Counted from the first letter of the stretch, positions 18,982 to 28,172 are shown. The stretch is DNA of 36,984 nucleotides from Campylobacter portucalensis (GCF_009690845.1 NZ_VWSJ01000019.1:1-36984); one strand, 5' to 3'. Notes: a model not told the origin generated them from the sequence alone. Numbers and translations are program-made.

Positions 18982-19317
18982 ATGCAAAGCAATAAAAATC
19001 AAGAAATTATTTTATTATGCACTACTCCAAATAAAAGCATAGCTAAAAAAATAGTGAAAATTTTACTAAAAAAACGCTTAATTGCTTGTGCAAATTTAGT
19101 AAAAAATATAAAAAGCTACTATATTTGGAATAATAAATTACAAAAAGATAAAGAAATTTTAATGATAATGAAGTCAAAAAAATCTCTTTTTGATAAAATA
19201 AATAATAAAATTTTAAAATTTCATCCTTATGAAACACCAGAAATTATAAGCTTAAATTTACAAGATATAGATAAAAACTATAAAATTTGGCTAAATGAAA
19301 ATTTAATTTCGGAGTAA
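18982..19317 (+). CDS. cutA: CutA1-type divalent cation tolerance protein
   Basis: The 111-aa protein has the CutA ferredoxin-like fold signatures: an initial beta strand with LLCTTPNK, RLIACANLVKNIKSYYIW, and the hallmark HPYETPEII (about 78-86). CutA proteins form stable trimers and were named for copper tolerance, but their biochemical role remains unsettled. A TAAGG ribosome binding site lies seven bases upstream. It is the first gene of a plus-strand group; the next gene starts 2 nt after its stop and uses a GGAG inside its end. It marks the right edge of the accessory island. Confidence 0.93.
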   Translation: MQSNKNQEIILLCTTPNKSIAKKIVKILLKKRLIACANLVKNIKSYYIWNNKLQKDKEILMIMKSKKSLFDKINNKILKFHPYETPEIISLNLQDIDKNYKIWLNENLISE

Positions 19318-19319
19318 AG

Positions 19320-20759
19320 ATGCTATTTAATTCATATGAGTTTATTTTTATATTTTTGCCACTTGTTTTTTTAGGCTATTTTGGATTAAATTTTTATAGA
19401 TTAGTTAAGGCTTCAAAAGTTTTTTTAATACTTTCATCTCTATTTTTTTATGGATATTTTAACATCTTCTATCTACCACTTCTTTTACTTAGCATATTTT
19501 TTAATTACTATATGTCAATTTGTATTTCTAAATTTAAAAATAGAAAAATTTTGTTATTTGGTATATTTTTTAATATAATTTTGCTTGGGATTTTCAAATA
19601 CACAGACTTTTTGATAGAAAATATAAATTTTTTATTTAATGTTGATTTGAAATTTTTAAATATCTTGCTACCGCTTGCCTTATCGTTTATAACTTTTCAA
19701 CAAATCGCATTTTTAATAGATACCTACCATTCTAAAATTGAAAAGATAAATTTATTAGATTTTTCTTTATTTATCACGTTTTTTCCGCAACTCATCGCAG
19801 GACCAATTGTCCATCATAAAGAGATGATGCCGCAATTTTTTAACCTCAAAAATTCTATAATTAATCATAAAAATATCTGTGCTGGGCTGTTTATTTTTGC
19901 TATTGGATTATTTAAAAAAAGCGTGATAGCTGATAGTTTATCTAAAATAGCAAATGAAGGTTTTAACTCAGTTGAGATTTTAAATTTTACACAATCTTGG
20001 ATAACTTCTTTGTCTTACACGTTTCAGCTATATTTTGATTTTTCCGGATATTGTGATATGGCAATTGGTATTGCACTTTTATTTAACATACGCCTACCTA
20101 TAAATTTTAACTCGCCTTATAAAGCTACAAATATACAAGATTTTTGGAGAAGGTGGCACATGACCTTATCTAGATTTTTAAGAGATTATATTTACATACC
20201 ACTTGGCGGAAATAAAATGGGGGAGGGGAGGACGTATTTTAATATTTTTATAGTATTTTTAATAGGTGGTTTGTGGCACGGAGCGAGTTGGAATTTTATA
20301 TTTTGGGGATTTTTGCATGGAGTTGCTAATCTTATTTATAGATTATGGCTAAAAACTGGCATAAGATTAAATAAATTTATATCTTGGTTTATATTATTTA
20401 ATTTTTTAAATATCACTTGGGTATTTTTTAGGGCTTCAAATTTTCAAAAAGCCATAGAGATATTATCAAGTATGTTAAATTTTAAAACAATTATTTTACC
20501 GATTGCTTTGAAAAAATACCTATATTTTTTAATAAATTTTGGCATTGAATTTGATGCTTTTTATTTGAAATTTAGTTTAAAAAACACAGCCATATTTTTA
20601 TCTCTATCTTTTTTGATATGTTTTGTATTTAAAAATTCAACTCAAATATTAGATAAATTTAAAACAAATTTATACTTTTTATTTTTCACTCTACTTTGTC
20701 TGTATCTCGGGATAATTTTTATAGATGGTTATACTGAATTTCTATATTTTAATTTTTAA
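19320..20759 (+). CDS. MBOAT-family membrane O-acyltransferase (PatA/AlgI-like)
   Basis: The 479-aa protein with about ten to twelve membrane helices is an AlgI/PatA-type MBOAT. These enzymes move acetyl groups across the inner membrane for transfer to extracytoplasmic glycans. Conserved blocks are FPQLIAGPIVHH (155-166), FWRRWHMTLSRFLRDYIYIPLGG (275-297, shown here only as positions with H280) and GGLWHGASWNFIFWG (316-330) with the likely catalytic H320. It is directly followed by an SGNH-hydrolase gene, the same pairing as PatA with PatB in peptidoglycan O-acetylation. Peptidoglycan is therefore the most likely acceptor, with surface glycan as the alternative. Confidence 0.88.
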   Translation: MLFNSYEFIFIFLPLVFLGYFGLNFYRLVKASKVFLILSSLFFYGYFNIFYLPLLLLSIFFNYYMSICISKFKNRKILLFGIFFNIILLGIFKYTDFLIENINFLFNVDLKFLNILLPLALSFITFQQIAFLIDTYHSKIEKINLLDFSLFITFFPQLIAGPIVHHKEMMPQFFNLKNSIINHKNICAGLFIFAIGLFKKSVIADSLSKIANEGFNSVEILNFTQSWITSLSYTFQLYFDFSGYCDMAIGIALLFNIRLPINFNSPYKATNIQDFWRRWHMTLSRFLRDYIYIPLGGNKMGEGRTYFNIFIVFLIGGLWHGASWNFIFWGFLHGVANLIYRLWLKTGIRLNKFISWFILFNFLNITWVFFRASNFQKAIEILSSMLNFKTIILPIALKKYLYFLINFGIEFDAFYLKFSLKNTAIFLSLSFLICFVFKNSTQILDKFKTNLYFLFFTLLCLYLGIIFIDGYTEFLYFNF

Positions 20760-20771
20760 AAAAGGGTGATT

Positions 20772-21671
20772 ATGAGAGCAAAAGTGTATTTAAAAATTTT
20801 ATTTTTTTCATTTATAATTATCTTTATATCGTCATTTTTATTTATATATTTCAAGATAAAAACCTACGATGAAAATAGAGTTTATGATGTAAGAAAAATA
20901 GACAAATCTTACAGATTATCTCTAATTAATAACTATATAGATAAAAAATACCAAAAAAATTCCATTTTAATTCTAGGCGATAGCCAAACAAATGGAGATA
21001 GTTTTACATATCAATCTACCTTTGCTGGACTACTTTCTAAAAAACTAAATAAAAATGTAATAATATTAGCTTTTAAAGGTGCAAGAGTTTTGGATAATTA
21101 CCAGATCGTAAAATATTTGATTAAACAAAAATATAAATTTGACGCAATTATTTTTGATGTAAATCAAGGTCATACAGGAGAGGTAAATCTTAAAAGACTT
21201 GATGCAAATAATAGCAAAGATTATACTTTTGAAATTTTATTTAATCAAAAATCTTTTTTAAACTTTATTTTTAACCCTAACCCCAAAAAAGACTCCAAGA
21301 AGTTACCGTTAAATTTATATAAACCTCATCATATGGGTAGTGCCTCTCATAAAGTAGAAAATGAAAAAATATATTTTCAAAATCTTTTAGCCCTTACAAA
21401 TGAGATTAAACAAATCACTAAAAATATAGTATTCTACACCACGCCAAGACCTTGGAATAACTTCAAATTTAACTCACAAAACGATAAAGATATAATCAAA
21501 AATTTCAATCAATCAATCAAAAATTTTTGTAAAATTCAAAACATAACATATCTAGAACCAAAACTTTATGAAAATATTTTTTACATAGATATAGTGCATT
21601 TTAATAAAAAAGGTCATAAAGAGATGGCAAATTTACTAGAAAAAACTCTCAAAGATATGAAAATTAAGTAA
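20772..21671 (+). CDS. Membrane-anchored SGNH hydrolase-like protein, probable PatB-type O-acetyltransferase
   Basis: About 299 aa with one N-terminal membrane anchor (about 8-27) and a periplasmic SGNH-fold domain. The catalytic serine motif is ILGDSQTNGDS (Ser about 71), and the C-terminal Asp/His pair is in YIDIVHFNKKGH (about 273 and 276). I prefer ATG at 20772, with AAAGGG at good spacing, over the in-frame GTG at 20766. SGNH proteins next to an MBOAT transfer the exported acetyl group to the glycan, and some instead remove it. With the preceding gene it probably forms a two-component O-acetylation system that can protect peptidoglycan from lysozymes. Confidence 0.82.
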   Translation: MRAKVYLKILFFSFIIIFISSFLFIYFKIKTYDENRVYDVRKIDKSYRLSLINNYIDKKYQKNSILILGDSQTNGDSFTYQSTFAGLLSKKLNKNVIILAFKGARVLDNYQIVKYLIKQKYKFDAIIFDVNQGHTGEVNLKRLDANNSKDYTFEILFNQKSFLNFIFNPNPKKDSKKLPLNLYKPHHMGSASHKVENEKIYFQNLLALTNEIKQITKNIVFYTTPRPWNNFKFNSQNDKDIIKNFNQSIKNFCKIQNITYLEPKLYENIFYIDIVHFNKKGHKEMANLLEKTLKDMKIK

Positions 21672-21678
21672 AATATAG

Positions 21679-21684
21679 TATAAT
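21679..21684 (+). promoter_or_regulatory. -10 box of thrC-kdsB
   Basis: TATAAT in the context AATATAGTATAATCTTGC, 24 nt upstream of the thrC ATG. AAAAGGAA precedes the start at suitable spacing. Confidence 0.6.
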
Positions 21685-21708
21685 CTTGCATAAATTAAAA
21701 GGAAATTT

Positions 21709-23139
21709 ATGAAACTAATAAGCACCCGAGATAAAACACAAAAAGTTGAGTTAAGCTACGCTCTTCTAAACCCTAGTGCAAATTTTGGCGGACTTTTTGT
21801 ACCTGAGAATTTTCCAAAATTTGAAGAAGATTTTTTTCAAAAAGCACAAAATTTTAGTTATAAAAATTTAGCACTTGAGATTATAAAGAGTTTTGAATTT
21901 GATATAGATGAAGAAATTTTTAAAAAAGCATTAGATGCTTATGATAAATTTGATGATCAAAATTTACCTCTAAAGATAGATAAAATTTGTGAAAATTTAT
22001 ATATTAATGAGCTTTTTCACGGCCCAACTAGAGCCTTTAAAGATATGGCATTACAACCTTTTGGCGTAATAATCAATGAACTTGCAAAACTTAAAAATGA
22101 AAATTATCTAATAATTTGTGCTACTAGCGGAGATACAGGACCAGCCACTTTAAAAGCATTTGAAAACTCAAGTAATGTAAAAGTAGCTTGCCTATATCCA
22201 AAAGATGGAACGAGCGAGGTTCAAAAGCTTCAAATGACAAATATAAGTTCTAAAAATTTATTAAGCATAGGCATAAAAGGTAATTTTGACGATGCTCAAA
22301 AAGCCCTAAAAACAATGCTTAGCGATGATGAATTCAAAAATACGTTAAATAAAAACAATCTAAAATTAAGTGCTGCAAATTCAGTAAATTTTGGGCGGAT
22401 TTTATTTCAAATCATCTATCACTTCTATGCTTATATCTATTTGTTAAAAAACGGTATTTTAGCAAAAGATGAAAGCTTTGATATCGTAGTTCCTAGTGGA
22501 AATTTTGGAAATGCTTTAGGGGCGTATTATGCTAAAAAAATGGGTGCAAAAATCGATAAAATAAAAATCGCTTCAAATCAAAATAATGTCTTAACATCCC
22601 TTTTTAACGACGGAATTTATGACTTAAGAGACAAAGAGTTGATTAAGACAATTAGCCCTGCTATGGATATTTTAATCTCTTCAAATGTTGAAAGGCTTTT
22701 ATTTGATAAATTTGGCGACATCAAAACAAGAGAATTAATGCAAAATTTAAACGAAAAAAAATATTATGAAATACCGAAAATAGATGATTTTGAGGCTAAA
22801 TTTTGCACTGATGAGGAGTGTGCAGACTTCATAAAAAAAATTTCAAAAACCGGCACTTTAATAGATCCTCACACTGCAACTTGTTTTAAATTTAAACCTC
22901 AAAAACCAACGATAATAACATCAACCGCACATTGGGTTAAATTTACACCATCTATGATAAATTCCATCAAAAATGCCCAAATAAACGATGAAAAATCCGA
23001 TATGATTGAACTTGCAAAAGAGTTTAAAGATGAAATTCCAGATGAAATTTTAGATCTTTTTGATAAAAATTCAACTCAAAATCTAGTGGTTGAAAAAAGT
23101 GAAATTAAAAGTGCAATTTTAGATTGGATTAAAAAATGA
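21709..23139 (+). CDS. thrC: Threonine synthase
   Basis: ThrC is the PLP enzyme that converts O-phosphohomoserine to threonine, the last step of threonine synthesis. The 476-aa protein has the PLP lysine K111 in HGPTRAFKDMALQPFG, the phosphate-binding CATSGDTGPAT block (about 141-151), and the PSGNFGNALGAYYAKKMG block (about 264-281). Length and order fit the proteobacterial type 2 enzyme. kdsB starts within its last codon (ATGA overlap), as in C. jejuni. Confidence 0.97.
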   Translation: MKLISTRDKTQKVELSYALLNPSANFGGLFVPENFPKFEEDFFQKAQNFSYKNLALEIIKSFEFDIDEEIFKKALDAYDKFDDQNLPLKIDKICENLYINELFHGPTRAFKDMALQPFGVIINELAKLKNENYLIICATSGDTGPATLKAFENSSNVKVACLYPKDGTSEVQKLQMTNISSKNLLSIGIKGNFDDAQKALKTMLSDDEFKNTLNKNNLKLSAANSVNFGRILFQIIYHFYAYIYLLKNGILAKDESFDIVVPSGNFGNALGAYYAKKMGAKIDKIKIASNQNNVLTSLFNDGIYDLRDKELIKTISPAMDILISSNVERLLFDKFGDIKTRELMQNLNEKKYYEIPKIDDFEAKFCTDEECADFIKKISKTGTLIDPHTATCFKFKPQKPTIITSTAHWVKFTPSMINSIKNAQINDEKSDMIELAKEFKDEIPDEILDLFDKNSTQNLVVEKSEIKSAILDWIKK

Positions 23140-23846
23140 TAGTAATTCCTGCAAGATTAAAATCAACTCGTTTTGAAAATAAAATTTTAGCAAAAATTAA
23201 TGGCGTAGAAATGTTTATAAAAACTGCTCAAAATGCAAAAAAAGTAGATGACGTCTTAATAGCAGTTGATGATAAGAGTGTTTTAGAAATAGCTAAGAAT
23301 TACGGATTTAACGCGATTTTAACAAGCACTTCTCACAAAAGCGGAACTGATAGGATTAATGAGGCTGTATCAAAATTAAATTTAGATGATAAAGAAATTA
23401 TCATAAATTTACAAGGAGATGAGCCATTTTTTGAGGTAGAAAATTTGGCTAAATTTAAAACTTTTGCTACAGATTCAATCAAAAATAATGCATTTATGGC
23501 AAGTGCTTATAAATTTATAAATGAAAATGAGGCTAAAAATCCTAATTTAGTAAAAGTAGTTTGCGATGATCTAGGTAGTGCGATTTATTTTTCACGATCA
23601 GTTATCCCATATCCAAGAGAGAGATTTAATGATTTTAAAGGGCATATTGGAATTTATGCTTATAGTGTTGAAAATTTACGTAAATTTTGCGAATTTAGAG
23701 AGAGTGTTTTAGAAAAAACGGAAAAATTAGAGCAACTTAGAGCTATATCAAATAATCAAAAAATAGCAATGTGTGAGCTAAAAACAAAAAGCATTGGTAT
23801 AGATACAAAAGAGGATTTAGAATTGGCATTAAAAGTTTTATTATAA
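23136..23846 (+). CDS. kdsB: CMP-KDO synthetase (3-deoxy-manno-octulosonate cytidylyltransferase)
   Basis: KdsB activates KDO with CTP to make CMP-KDO, the donor for the inner core of lipooligosaccharide. The 236-aa protein begins IVIPARLKSTRFENKIL, the nucleotide-binding loop, and has the conserved NLQGDEPF (about 91-98), VIPYPRERF (about 156-164) and HIGIYAYS (about 170-177). It overlaps thrC by 4 nt. The transcript appears to end at the palindrome at 23971-23996. Confidence 0.96.
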   Translation: MIVIPARLKSTRFENKILAKINGVEMFIKTAQNAKKVDDVLIAVDDKSVLEIAKNYGFNAILTSTSHKSGTDRINEAVSKLNLDDKEIIINLQGDEPFFEVENLAKFKTFATDSIKNNAFMASAYKFINENEAKNPNLVKVVCDDLGSAIYFSRSVIPYPRERFNDFKGHIGIYAYSVENLRKFCEFRESVLEKTEKLEQLRAISNNQKIAMCELKTKSIGIDTKEDLELALKVLL

Positions 23847-23970
23847 GTTAGACCCATCACTATAAAACCTTATAAATTTAGATAAAACTAAAAATACGAG
23901 CTTTACTAATCAAAATCCTTTAAATTAAATTCTAAAGTAATTTGACTAAAATAAAAATAGCGTGAAAAGA

Positions 23971-23996
23971 TTTTCTAGGTAAATTTACCTAGAAAA
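23971..23996. terminator. Bidirectional terminator, 26-bp perfect palindrome
   Basis: A perfect inverted repeat (half-site TTTTCTAGGTAAA) between convergent genes. In the plus direction it is followed by TTTATTTTTTT, a strong U-tract for kdsB. In the minus direction it is followed by ATCTTTTC, weaker. The minus-strand gene stop (23998-24000) touches it, so it serves both transcripts. Confidence 0.8.
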
Positions 23997-23997
23997 T

Positions 23998-25344
23998 TTA
24001 TTTTTTTGAGATATCTTTTTCAATCCACTCTATAAATCTATCAAAAAACAGTTCAGTTTTAGGCATAAATCCTTGTCCAAAATGATAATCTGGATCAAGT
24101 GAAGTGATATAGTGATTTTTATATTTATAAATTATAGATTCGCCAATTTCATTGATTAGAATTTTCTCAGACCCTTTTGGTGCAATATATCCACCATGAT
24201 AGTGCCATTTGCAATCAGATAAATCAAGTGTCTTAAAAAGTTCGTGATTTTCGTAAGGAAAAAGGCTCATATTTGCCCCTGGCATTATCCACCACCAAAA
24301 ATTTACAGGATAGTCATTCCATTTTATATTAGGCAAATAGCTACTGTGGCTATCTCCAAGCGAAACTATATATCCACCATTTTTTGTAAATTCGTTAAGT
24401 TTTTCCTTGCTTTTACTTAAAATTTCATCACTGCATCTTGAAGCGATAACTAAATAATCAAACTTTGATATATCTTCATTTTCTAAATCAAATTGATAAA
24501 TAACTTTATCAAAAAAGTTTTCATATTTAGCGTTTTTGTTTTTAAAGAAATTTAGATGATAGTTGCTTCCGCCCGTTATTATGGCGTTTTTTAGAGATTT
24601 ATTTTTTTTGATATCGCTTAGTCTTTTTAAATGAACATTTTCTGAATTATCTAATTCTTTATATTTTGCAACCTCAAATTCAGGGTATTTTATATCGTTT
24701 TTATCAAGACTTACTATTTTTTGTAAAAACTTTAAAAAATTTATTCCCATTCTTCTTGAAGTTGTATTTTCAAAAATACCATAACTCAATAAACAGCTTC
24801 CAGCAGTATTGATAATCACTCCATTTGAAGACTTTGTATCAATATAGCAAATACACTCATCATAACAATCTTTCAAAACACAAAATGATCCAAGAGGTGG
24901 AATTATGTAGCCTCTATTAAAAAAGCCTTTAACGCCACGCCTATAATTCATATCGTACTCGCTAACTCCTTTAAAAATCTCAAAATCGCTCTCTTTAATA
25001 AATCTATCTTTTATAGAATACGGGCTTTGAATATATGGTTTTGCACCTGGTATTAAATCAAAATGATTTGAAGCAAAATTTACTAAAATTCCTCCATTTT
25101 GCAAATATTTATCAAATTTATTCCATACTTTTTTAAGATAAATTTCATCAATATCATTTGAAATGATTACAACATTAAATTCACATAAATCAAAATCATC
25201 ATATAGCTTTACTAAATTTAAAGCATTTTTATAAAGTGCGTGATTTACCAAATTTATGCTCATACCCTTGCTTGAAGCAACAAATCCAACTTTTAAACCA
25301 TCCCACTTTAAAAGTTCATCTAAATTTTCATAATAAATTTCCAC
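23998..25344 (-). CDS. Tandem-domain protein of unknown function in an iron-complex ABC operon
   Basis: The 448-aa protein shows no signal peptide and no membrane helices. It appears to hold two related alpha/beta (glutamine-amidotransferase or ThuA-like) halves: 1-215 with NVVIISNDIDEIYLKKVW, then YLQNGGILVNFAS, and 240-448 with FDYLVIASRCSDEIL, then FTKNGGYIVSLGDSHSSYLP. Both contain the hydrophobic strand and the x-NGG-x-V pattern of that fold. I see no amidotransferase Cys-His-Glu triad, so catalysis is doubtful. Aromatic-rich stretches (NFWWWIMPGANMS, KWHYHGGYIAPKG) could form a ligand pocket. It starts with GTG, overlapping the ATPase stop by 1 nt, and is the last gene of the uptake operon. 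A cytoplasmic role in handling or modifying the imported chelate is an inference from position only. Confidence 0.75.
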   Translation of the reverse strand: MEIYYENLDELLKWDGLKVGFVASSKGMSINLVNHALYKNALNLVKLYDDFDLCEFNVVIISNDIDEIYLKKVWNKFDKYLQNGGILVNFASNHFDLIPGAKPYIQSPYSIKDRFIKESDFEIFKGVSEYDMNYRRGVKGFFNRGYIIPPLGSFCVLKDCYDECICYIDTKSSNGVIINTAGSCLLSYGIFENTTSRRMGINFLKFLQKIVSLDKNDIKYPEFEVAKYKELDNSENVHLKRLSDIKKNKSLKNAIITGGSNYHLNFFKNKNAKYENFFDKVIYQFDLENEDISKFDYLVIASRCSDEILSKSKEKLNEFTKNGGYIVSLGDSHSSYLPNIKWNDYPVNFWWWIMPGANMSLFPYENHELFKTLDLSDCKWHYHGGYIAPKGSEKILINEIGESIIYKYKNHYITSLDPDYHFGQGFMPKTELFFDRFIEWIEKDISKK

Positions 25345-26120
25345 TATACTGCCTTTATAAAATATTTTTTTTCATTTTTTATATCAAAATTTTTAATAAT
25401 TATATCAACATCATAAATTTTTGATAAAATATCTTCGGTTATAATCTCGCTACTTTTACCAAAAATCGCACTCTCGCCTTTTTTCATAAGCAGGCTTTTA
25501 TGTGAAATTTCGAGGGCGTGTTCAATGTAATGAGTGTTTAAAATGATAGAAATCCCATTGTTTGATAAATTTTGTATCGTTTTTAAAATCATAAGTTGAT
25601 TTTTGAAATCTAAATTTGACTCAGGCTCATCCATTACTAAAATTTTAGGTTTTATAATCAAAGCTCTTGCAATTAAGCACATTTGAAGCTCGCCACCACT
25701 CATAGAGTGAGCCCACTTATCTTTAATATGTGACATATTGAGTCTATCAAGCAAGCTTTTTGCTTCATCATAATCGCTCTTACTAGGAGTTTTAAATGCG
25801 TTAAAACTTGCATTTTTTCCAAGCGTGATTAACTCAACTGCACTAAAATTTGCAAAAGTTCTCTTGACTTGAGGTACATAAGCTACATCACTCCAAAACT
25901 CTTTTAAATTAATATTTTTTGTATTTATATCATTTAAATAGCTTCTGCCACCTTTAAAATTTAAAAAATTTAACATACATTTAACAAGAGTTGTTTTTCC
26001 AACCCCATTTTGCCCCAAAATAGCTAAAACTTCACCTTTATTTACCTCAAAATTTACATTTTTAAAAATATAGTGATTCTTATCATAAAAAAAATTACCA
26101 TCTCTTACTTCAAATTTCAT
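25344..26120 (-). CDS. Iron-complex type ABC transporter ATP-binding protein
   Basis: The 258-aa ATPase is of the FecE/FepC/BtuD type. Walker A GQNGVGKT is at 36-43, the Q-loop near PQVKRTF (83-89), the signature MSGGELQ at 140-146, Walker B ILVMDEPESNLD at 160-171, and the switch histidine in ILNTHYIEHA (about 196). It powers import of a chelated metal by the permease encoded just upstream, whose stop overlaps its ATG by 4 nt (ATGA). GAGGTGG is the ribosome binding site. Confidence 0.95.
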   Translation of the reverse strand: MKFEVRDGNFFYDKNHYIFKNVNFEVNKGEVLAILGQNGVGKTTLVKCMLNFLNFKGGRSYLNDINTKNINLKEFWSDVAYVPQVKRTFANFSAVELITLGKNASFNAFKTPSKSDYDEAKSLLDRLNMSHIKDKWAHSMSGGELQMCLIARALIIKPKILVMDEPESNLDFKNQLMILKTIQNLSNNGISIILNTHYIEHALEISHKSLLMKKGESAIFGKSSEIITEDILSKIYDVDIIIKNFDIKNEKKYFIKAV

Positions 26121-27124
26121 ATACCACCTCTTTTTCTAAGCAAATAGATAAATAGAGGTGCCCCAATTATAGCACTTAAAATTGAAACTGGAATTTCAGC
26201 ATAACTTACACTTCTTGCAAAAGTATCTACAATTAAAAGCATTAAAGCTCCCATAAAAATACTTGATGGTATTAAATAAAGACTATTTTGTCCAAATATC
26301 ATTCTTGCAATGTGTGGTGCTAGTAATCCTATCCAGCCAACTTGACCGCAAATTGCAACACTAGAAGCTGTTAGCATAGAAGCAAAAACTATAAAAATAA
26401 GTTGATAAGCTTTTAAATTTATGCCAAGAGATTTAATTTCATCATCACTTAAACTTAAAATATTTAATTTCCATCTAAGTAAAACTATAATAACCCCAGC
26501 TATCAAAATAAATGGAAGCGATAGTAAAATTGCCTTAAAACTTGCAGATGAAAGAGAACCAAGCAACCAAAAAGTTATCGTTGGCAATACATCTTGAGCA
26601 TCAGCTACGTATTTACAAAGAGAAACTAAAGCACTAAAAATAGCTGAAATAATAATGCCTGATAAAATTATAGTAACTCTATCAGCACTATCTTTTATGA
26701 TTGAGACTTTATAAGTTATGATTAAGGCTAAAATTCCAAAAAATATAGCAAAAATTTGTATATAAAATGATGATAAATTTAATAAAATCGCTAACACCGC
26801 TCCAAAACTCGCTCCACTAGCAACCCCTAAAGTATCAGGAGTCGCTAAAGGATTTGAGAAAAGATTTTGAAAAACAGCCCCACTTAAAGATAAACTTGCA
26901 CCAACTAATAAAGCTAAGCAAATTCTAGGAAGCCTTATGTCAAAAATAACAATCTCTATCATCTCATCTTCTAAAGCTAAATTCATTAAATTTGCCCAAA
27001 TTACCTCAAATGGAGTAAAAATATCATACTCATAGCGACCAATTCCAAGGCAAGCTATGCTTACAATAGCACAAATTACTACTAAAATAATTAGTTTTAA
27101 TCTAAATTTCATACTTAAATTCAC
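26117..27124 (-). CDS. Iron-complex type ABC transporter permease (FecCD/BtuC family)
   Basis: The protein of 335 aa with about ten predicted membrane helices has family motifs DIRLPRICLALLVGASLSLS (about 63-82), NPLATPDTLGVASGASFGA (91-109) and GQVGWIGLLAPHIARMIFG (258-276). FecCD-type permeases form homodimers or heterodimers in the inner membrane; only one is encoded here, so a homodimer is expected. The GTG start at 27124 lies one base after the binding-protein stop; an ATG at 27112 is an alternative. The substrate cannot be deduced from sequence beyond siderophore, heme or cobalamin-like chelates. Confidence 0.94.
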   Translation of the reverse strand: MNLSMKFRLKLIILVVICAIVSIACLGIGRYEYDIFTPFEVIWANLMNLALEDEMIEIVIFDIRLPRICLALLVGASLSLSGAVFQNLFSNPLATPDTLGVASGASFGAVLAILLNLSSFYIQIFAIFFGILALIITYKVSIIKDSADRVTIILSGIIISAIFSALVSLCKYVADAQDVLPTITFWLLGSLSSASFKAILLSLPFILIAGVIIVLLRWKLNILSLSDDEIKSLGINLKAYQLIFIVFASMLTASSVAICGQVGWIGLLAPHIARMIFGQNSLYLIPSSIFMGALMLLIVDTFARSVSYAEIPVSILSAIIGAPLFIYLLRKRGGI

Positions 27125-27125
27125 T

Positions 27126-28172
27126 TTAAATATTTCCAGCCTCTCTTGAAGGATTAAAAATAGAGTTTAATTCATCTTCAGCTAAATCAAGCCCAAAAAA
27201 CTTCTTATAAAAATTTAAAGTCTCTTTTTTCATATCCAAGTCTTTAAAAATTTCAGGTTGATTGTGTTTTGCAAGCCACATTAAAGCAAGAGGTGCATCA
27301 CTTGATGGCGGATACCATCTATACATTCCAAGCGGAAATTTATAAACTTTGCCATTTTTTACAGCTTTAATTTTTGTAAAGTCAAGTCCATTAATAGGCT
27401 TATTAAAATCTTCTGGCATAAATGGATTGAAATTTGTAATATAAATAATATCAGGATTAATTTTATAAAATTCCTCCAAATTCATCTCTTTTACGCCGTT
27501 ATGCTTTGCTCCGTTTATTGCCCCTGTGGTATCAAGCCAATACTGAGAATAGTGATTTTTGCCATTAACCGTAAATTTTCCATCTCTATGGTGCATTATT
27601 ATTAAAGCAACTGGGCGATCTTTAAGATTTTTAGTTTTTTCTAAAATTTTAGCTTCAGTCTCATAAGCAAAATCTATAATCTTTTGGGCTTGGCTATTTT
27701 TATTTGTAAGCTCTCCCATTAGTTTTATCCACTCATCAAATACTTTTAAAGGATTATTATTAAAAATAGAAGCTCCAAAACCAACATTTGGTATTTTGGC
27801 GTTAGTTAATTGCTCTTTATTGATTTTATTATCAGCATAGTAAAATACTGCATCTGGCTTTAATTTTAAAATTTCTTCTATATTTAAGCTATTGCCACCG
27901 CTATCATAAGCTGTGTTTATATTTACAACATCTGGATAAATTTTTGCTAAAAGCGAATGTTTTGCAGCAAGCATCGAAGATTTTGGAATTCCAACTAAAT
28001 GTTTTGTTGTGCCATCAAATACCGCAAAAATCGATGGAATAGGATATCCAGAAGTTACAATAACTCTTTTGACTCTATCATCTATTTCTATCTCGTTTTG
28101 ATTGTGATCGACTACAATTTTTGAATTTAAAAATGAAAAAGAAATAATCAAAATAAAAAAAACTTTTTTCAA
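27126..28172 (-). CDS. Periplasmic substrate-binding protein of an iron-complex ABC transporter
   Basis: A 348-aa exported protein: the signal peptide MKKVFFILIISFSFLNS is followed by the class III (FepB/BtuF-like) binding-protein fold. Visible are VKRVIVTSGYPIPSIFAVF, LNIEEILKLKPDAVFYY (about 97-113), NLEEFYKINPDIIYITN (about 231-247) and the C-terminal MYRWYPPSSDAPLALMWLAK, a pattern frequent in iron-chelate binding proteins. The start is TTG with AAAGGAG at six bases; no ATG fits better. It is the first gene of the operon and faces the broken TonB receptor gene across a 270-bp AT-rich spacer. I found no confident Fur box there, although iron regulation is expected. Confidence 0.93.
   Translation of the reverse strand: MKKVFFILIISFSFLNSKIVVDHNQNEIEIDDRVKRVIVTSGYPIPSIFAVFDGTTKHLVGIPKSSMLAAKHSLLAKIYPDVVNINTAYDSGGNSLNIEEILKLKPDAVFYYADNKINKEQLTNAKIPNVGFGASIFNNNPLKVFDEWIKLMGELTNKNSQAQKIIDFAYETEAKILEKTKNLKDRPVALIIMHHRDGKFTVNGKNHYSQYWLDTTGAINGAKHNGVKEMNLEEFYKINPDIIYITNFNPFMPEDFNKPINGLDFTKIKAVKNGKVYKFPLGMYRWYPPSSDAPLALMWLAKHNQPEIFKDLDMKKETLNFYKKFFGLDLAEDELNSIFNPSREAGNI

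Noticed and set aside
21685-21708. Leader or riboswitch regulating thrC
   Set aside because: The -10 box is only 24 nt from the ATG, leaving no room for a structured leader.
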